From Gammaproteobacteria bacterium TMED92 (GTDB lineage: Bacteria > Pseudomonadota > Gammaproteobacteria > Pseudomonadales > Azotimanducaceae), in assembly GCA_002170355.2 (NCBI GenBank), contig NHET02000076.1, positions 1-5,757 of the forward strand: DNA of 5,757 nucleotides. The letters are read 5' to 3'. The translations under genes were made by a program, and so were the position numbers. Shown one piece after another: positions 5,254-5,757 of this stretch. Position 1 is the stretch's first letter, and each line of letters opens with the position of its first letter. Under the pieces are notes generated by a model. The model was not told the origin of the DNA. It saw only the letters and a list, made by a program, of their open reading frames with translations, and ran no database searches.

Positions 5254-5757
5254 CTATTCCAAGCGGTTGATGCGATTTGCTAAAAAGCCCGCGCCAAAGC
5301 CATTGTCGATGTTGACGACAGATATGCCTGATGCACAACTGGTGAGCATACCAAGCAGAGCCGCGACGCCGTCAAATGCTGCGCCGTAGCCCACACTTGT
5401 AGGCACTGCGATCACCGGCTTGTCCACTAACCCGCCGACGACACTGGGCAGTGCGCCTTCCATGCCAGCGACCACGACCAGAACTTTCGCGGCGCGTAGA
5501 TCATCTACCCGGGCCAACAGTCGGTGTAGTCCGGCAACACCCACATCGTTAATGCGCAGTACTGGGTTGCCGTAGAATTCTGCGGTCAGTGCGGCCTCCT
5601 CGGCCACTGCCATGTCCGAGGTGCCTGCGGTCACAACCGCAATAGTGTTGGTTTGTTGTTTCGGCGCTTCGGCGTGCCAGGTCAGCAATTGTGCTTGGCT
5701 GTGATAACGCGCGTCTGCTGGCAGGTCGCCAAGAGCGGCATAGGCTTCCGCGCTCAG
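5254..5757 (-). CDS. larB: LarB, pyridinium-3,5-biscarboxylic acid mononucleotide synthase (partial, N-terminus outside window)
   Basis: LarB carboxylates the pyridine ring of nicotinic acid adenine dinucleotide at C5 and cleaves the phosphoanhydride, the first step of nickel-pincer nucleotide synthesis. It is related to PurE (AIR carboxylase). The visible part is the C-terminal 167 residues; the frame is open to the right edge, so about 80 N-terminal residues lie outside, judging from the usual length near 250. It contains TAGTSD followed by AEEA (PurE-like substrate loop), [22 protein letters not shown], and [20 protein letters not shown] near the end. The Cys in LTSCASG (codon at 5337-5335) sits 26 residues from the C-terminus, as does the catalytic Cys of L. 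plantarum LarB, and the Glu of GMEGALPS is 41 residues before it. The TAG stop is 3 bases before the larE ATG. The order larB-larE supports the identification; larC is not in view. Confidence 0.92.
   Translation of the reverse strand: MSAEAYAALGDLPADARYHSQAQLLTWHAEAPKQQTNTIAVVTAGTSDMAVAEEAALTAEFYGNPVLRINDVGVAGLHRLLARVDDLRAAKVLVVVAGMEGALPSVVGGLVDKPVIAVPTSVGYGAAFDGVAALLGMLTSCASGISVVNIDNGFGAGFLANRINRLE

Overview
The window looks like a chromosomal segment of a free-living, probably gammaproteobacterial (perhaps marine) bacterium. The evidence is indirect: balanced base composition, tightly packed genes, Shine-Dalgarno sites of AGGAGG/GGAGG type, and a pair of small genes (a TerB-like protein and a nine-cysteine zinc-ribbon protein) of a type I associate with Proteobacteria. 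I see no tRNA, rRNA, CRISPR array, transposase, integrase or phage gene.

Layout. The left block (1-1052) runs on the minus strand: the cysteine-rich zinc-ribbon gene (1043-654), an AT-rich spacer with a 10-bp inverted repeat, the TerB-like gene (581-150), and at the very edge a possible gene start that leaves the window. A divergent spacer of about 150 bases (1053-1202) follows. It opens a plus-strand pair: an aldo/keto reductase (1203-2108) and a TauD/TfdA-type Fe(II)/2-oxoglutarate dioxygenase (2157-3050), each with a strong ribosome-binding site and only 48 bases apart. They meet head-on, 53 bases apart, with a second minus-strand operon read from the right edge: larB (partial, 5757-5254), larE (5250-4399) and a long phytanoyl-CoA dioxygenase (PhyH)-family protein (4372-3104). 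The spacings in this operon are 3 and 26 bases.

How the genes may work together. LarB and LarE are two of the three enzymes (LarB, LarC, LarE) that convert nicotinic acid adenine dinucleotide into the nickel-pincer nucleotide, the cofactor of LarA-type lactate and 2-hydroxyacid racemases/epimerases. LarC and any LarA are not visible and may lie to the right. The LarE here has only three cysteines, in the CxxC plus ACLSSR arrangement expected of the [4Fe-4S]-dependent, non-sacrificial form. The tight coupling of a PhyH-type hydroxylase to larB-larE is the most unusual feature. It suggests, as inference only, that a hydroxylase and a nickel-pincer enzyme serve one hydroxyacid pathway. The AKR-TauD pair next door adds two more oxidoreductases of unknown substrate, so the right two thirds of the window reads as a small-molecule oxidation cluster. 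The TerB/zinc-ribbon pair appears unrelated to it.
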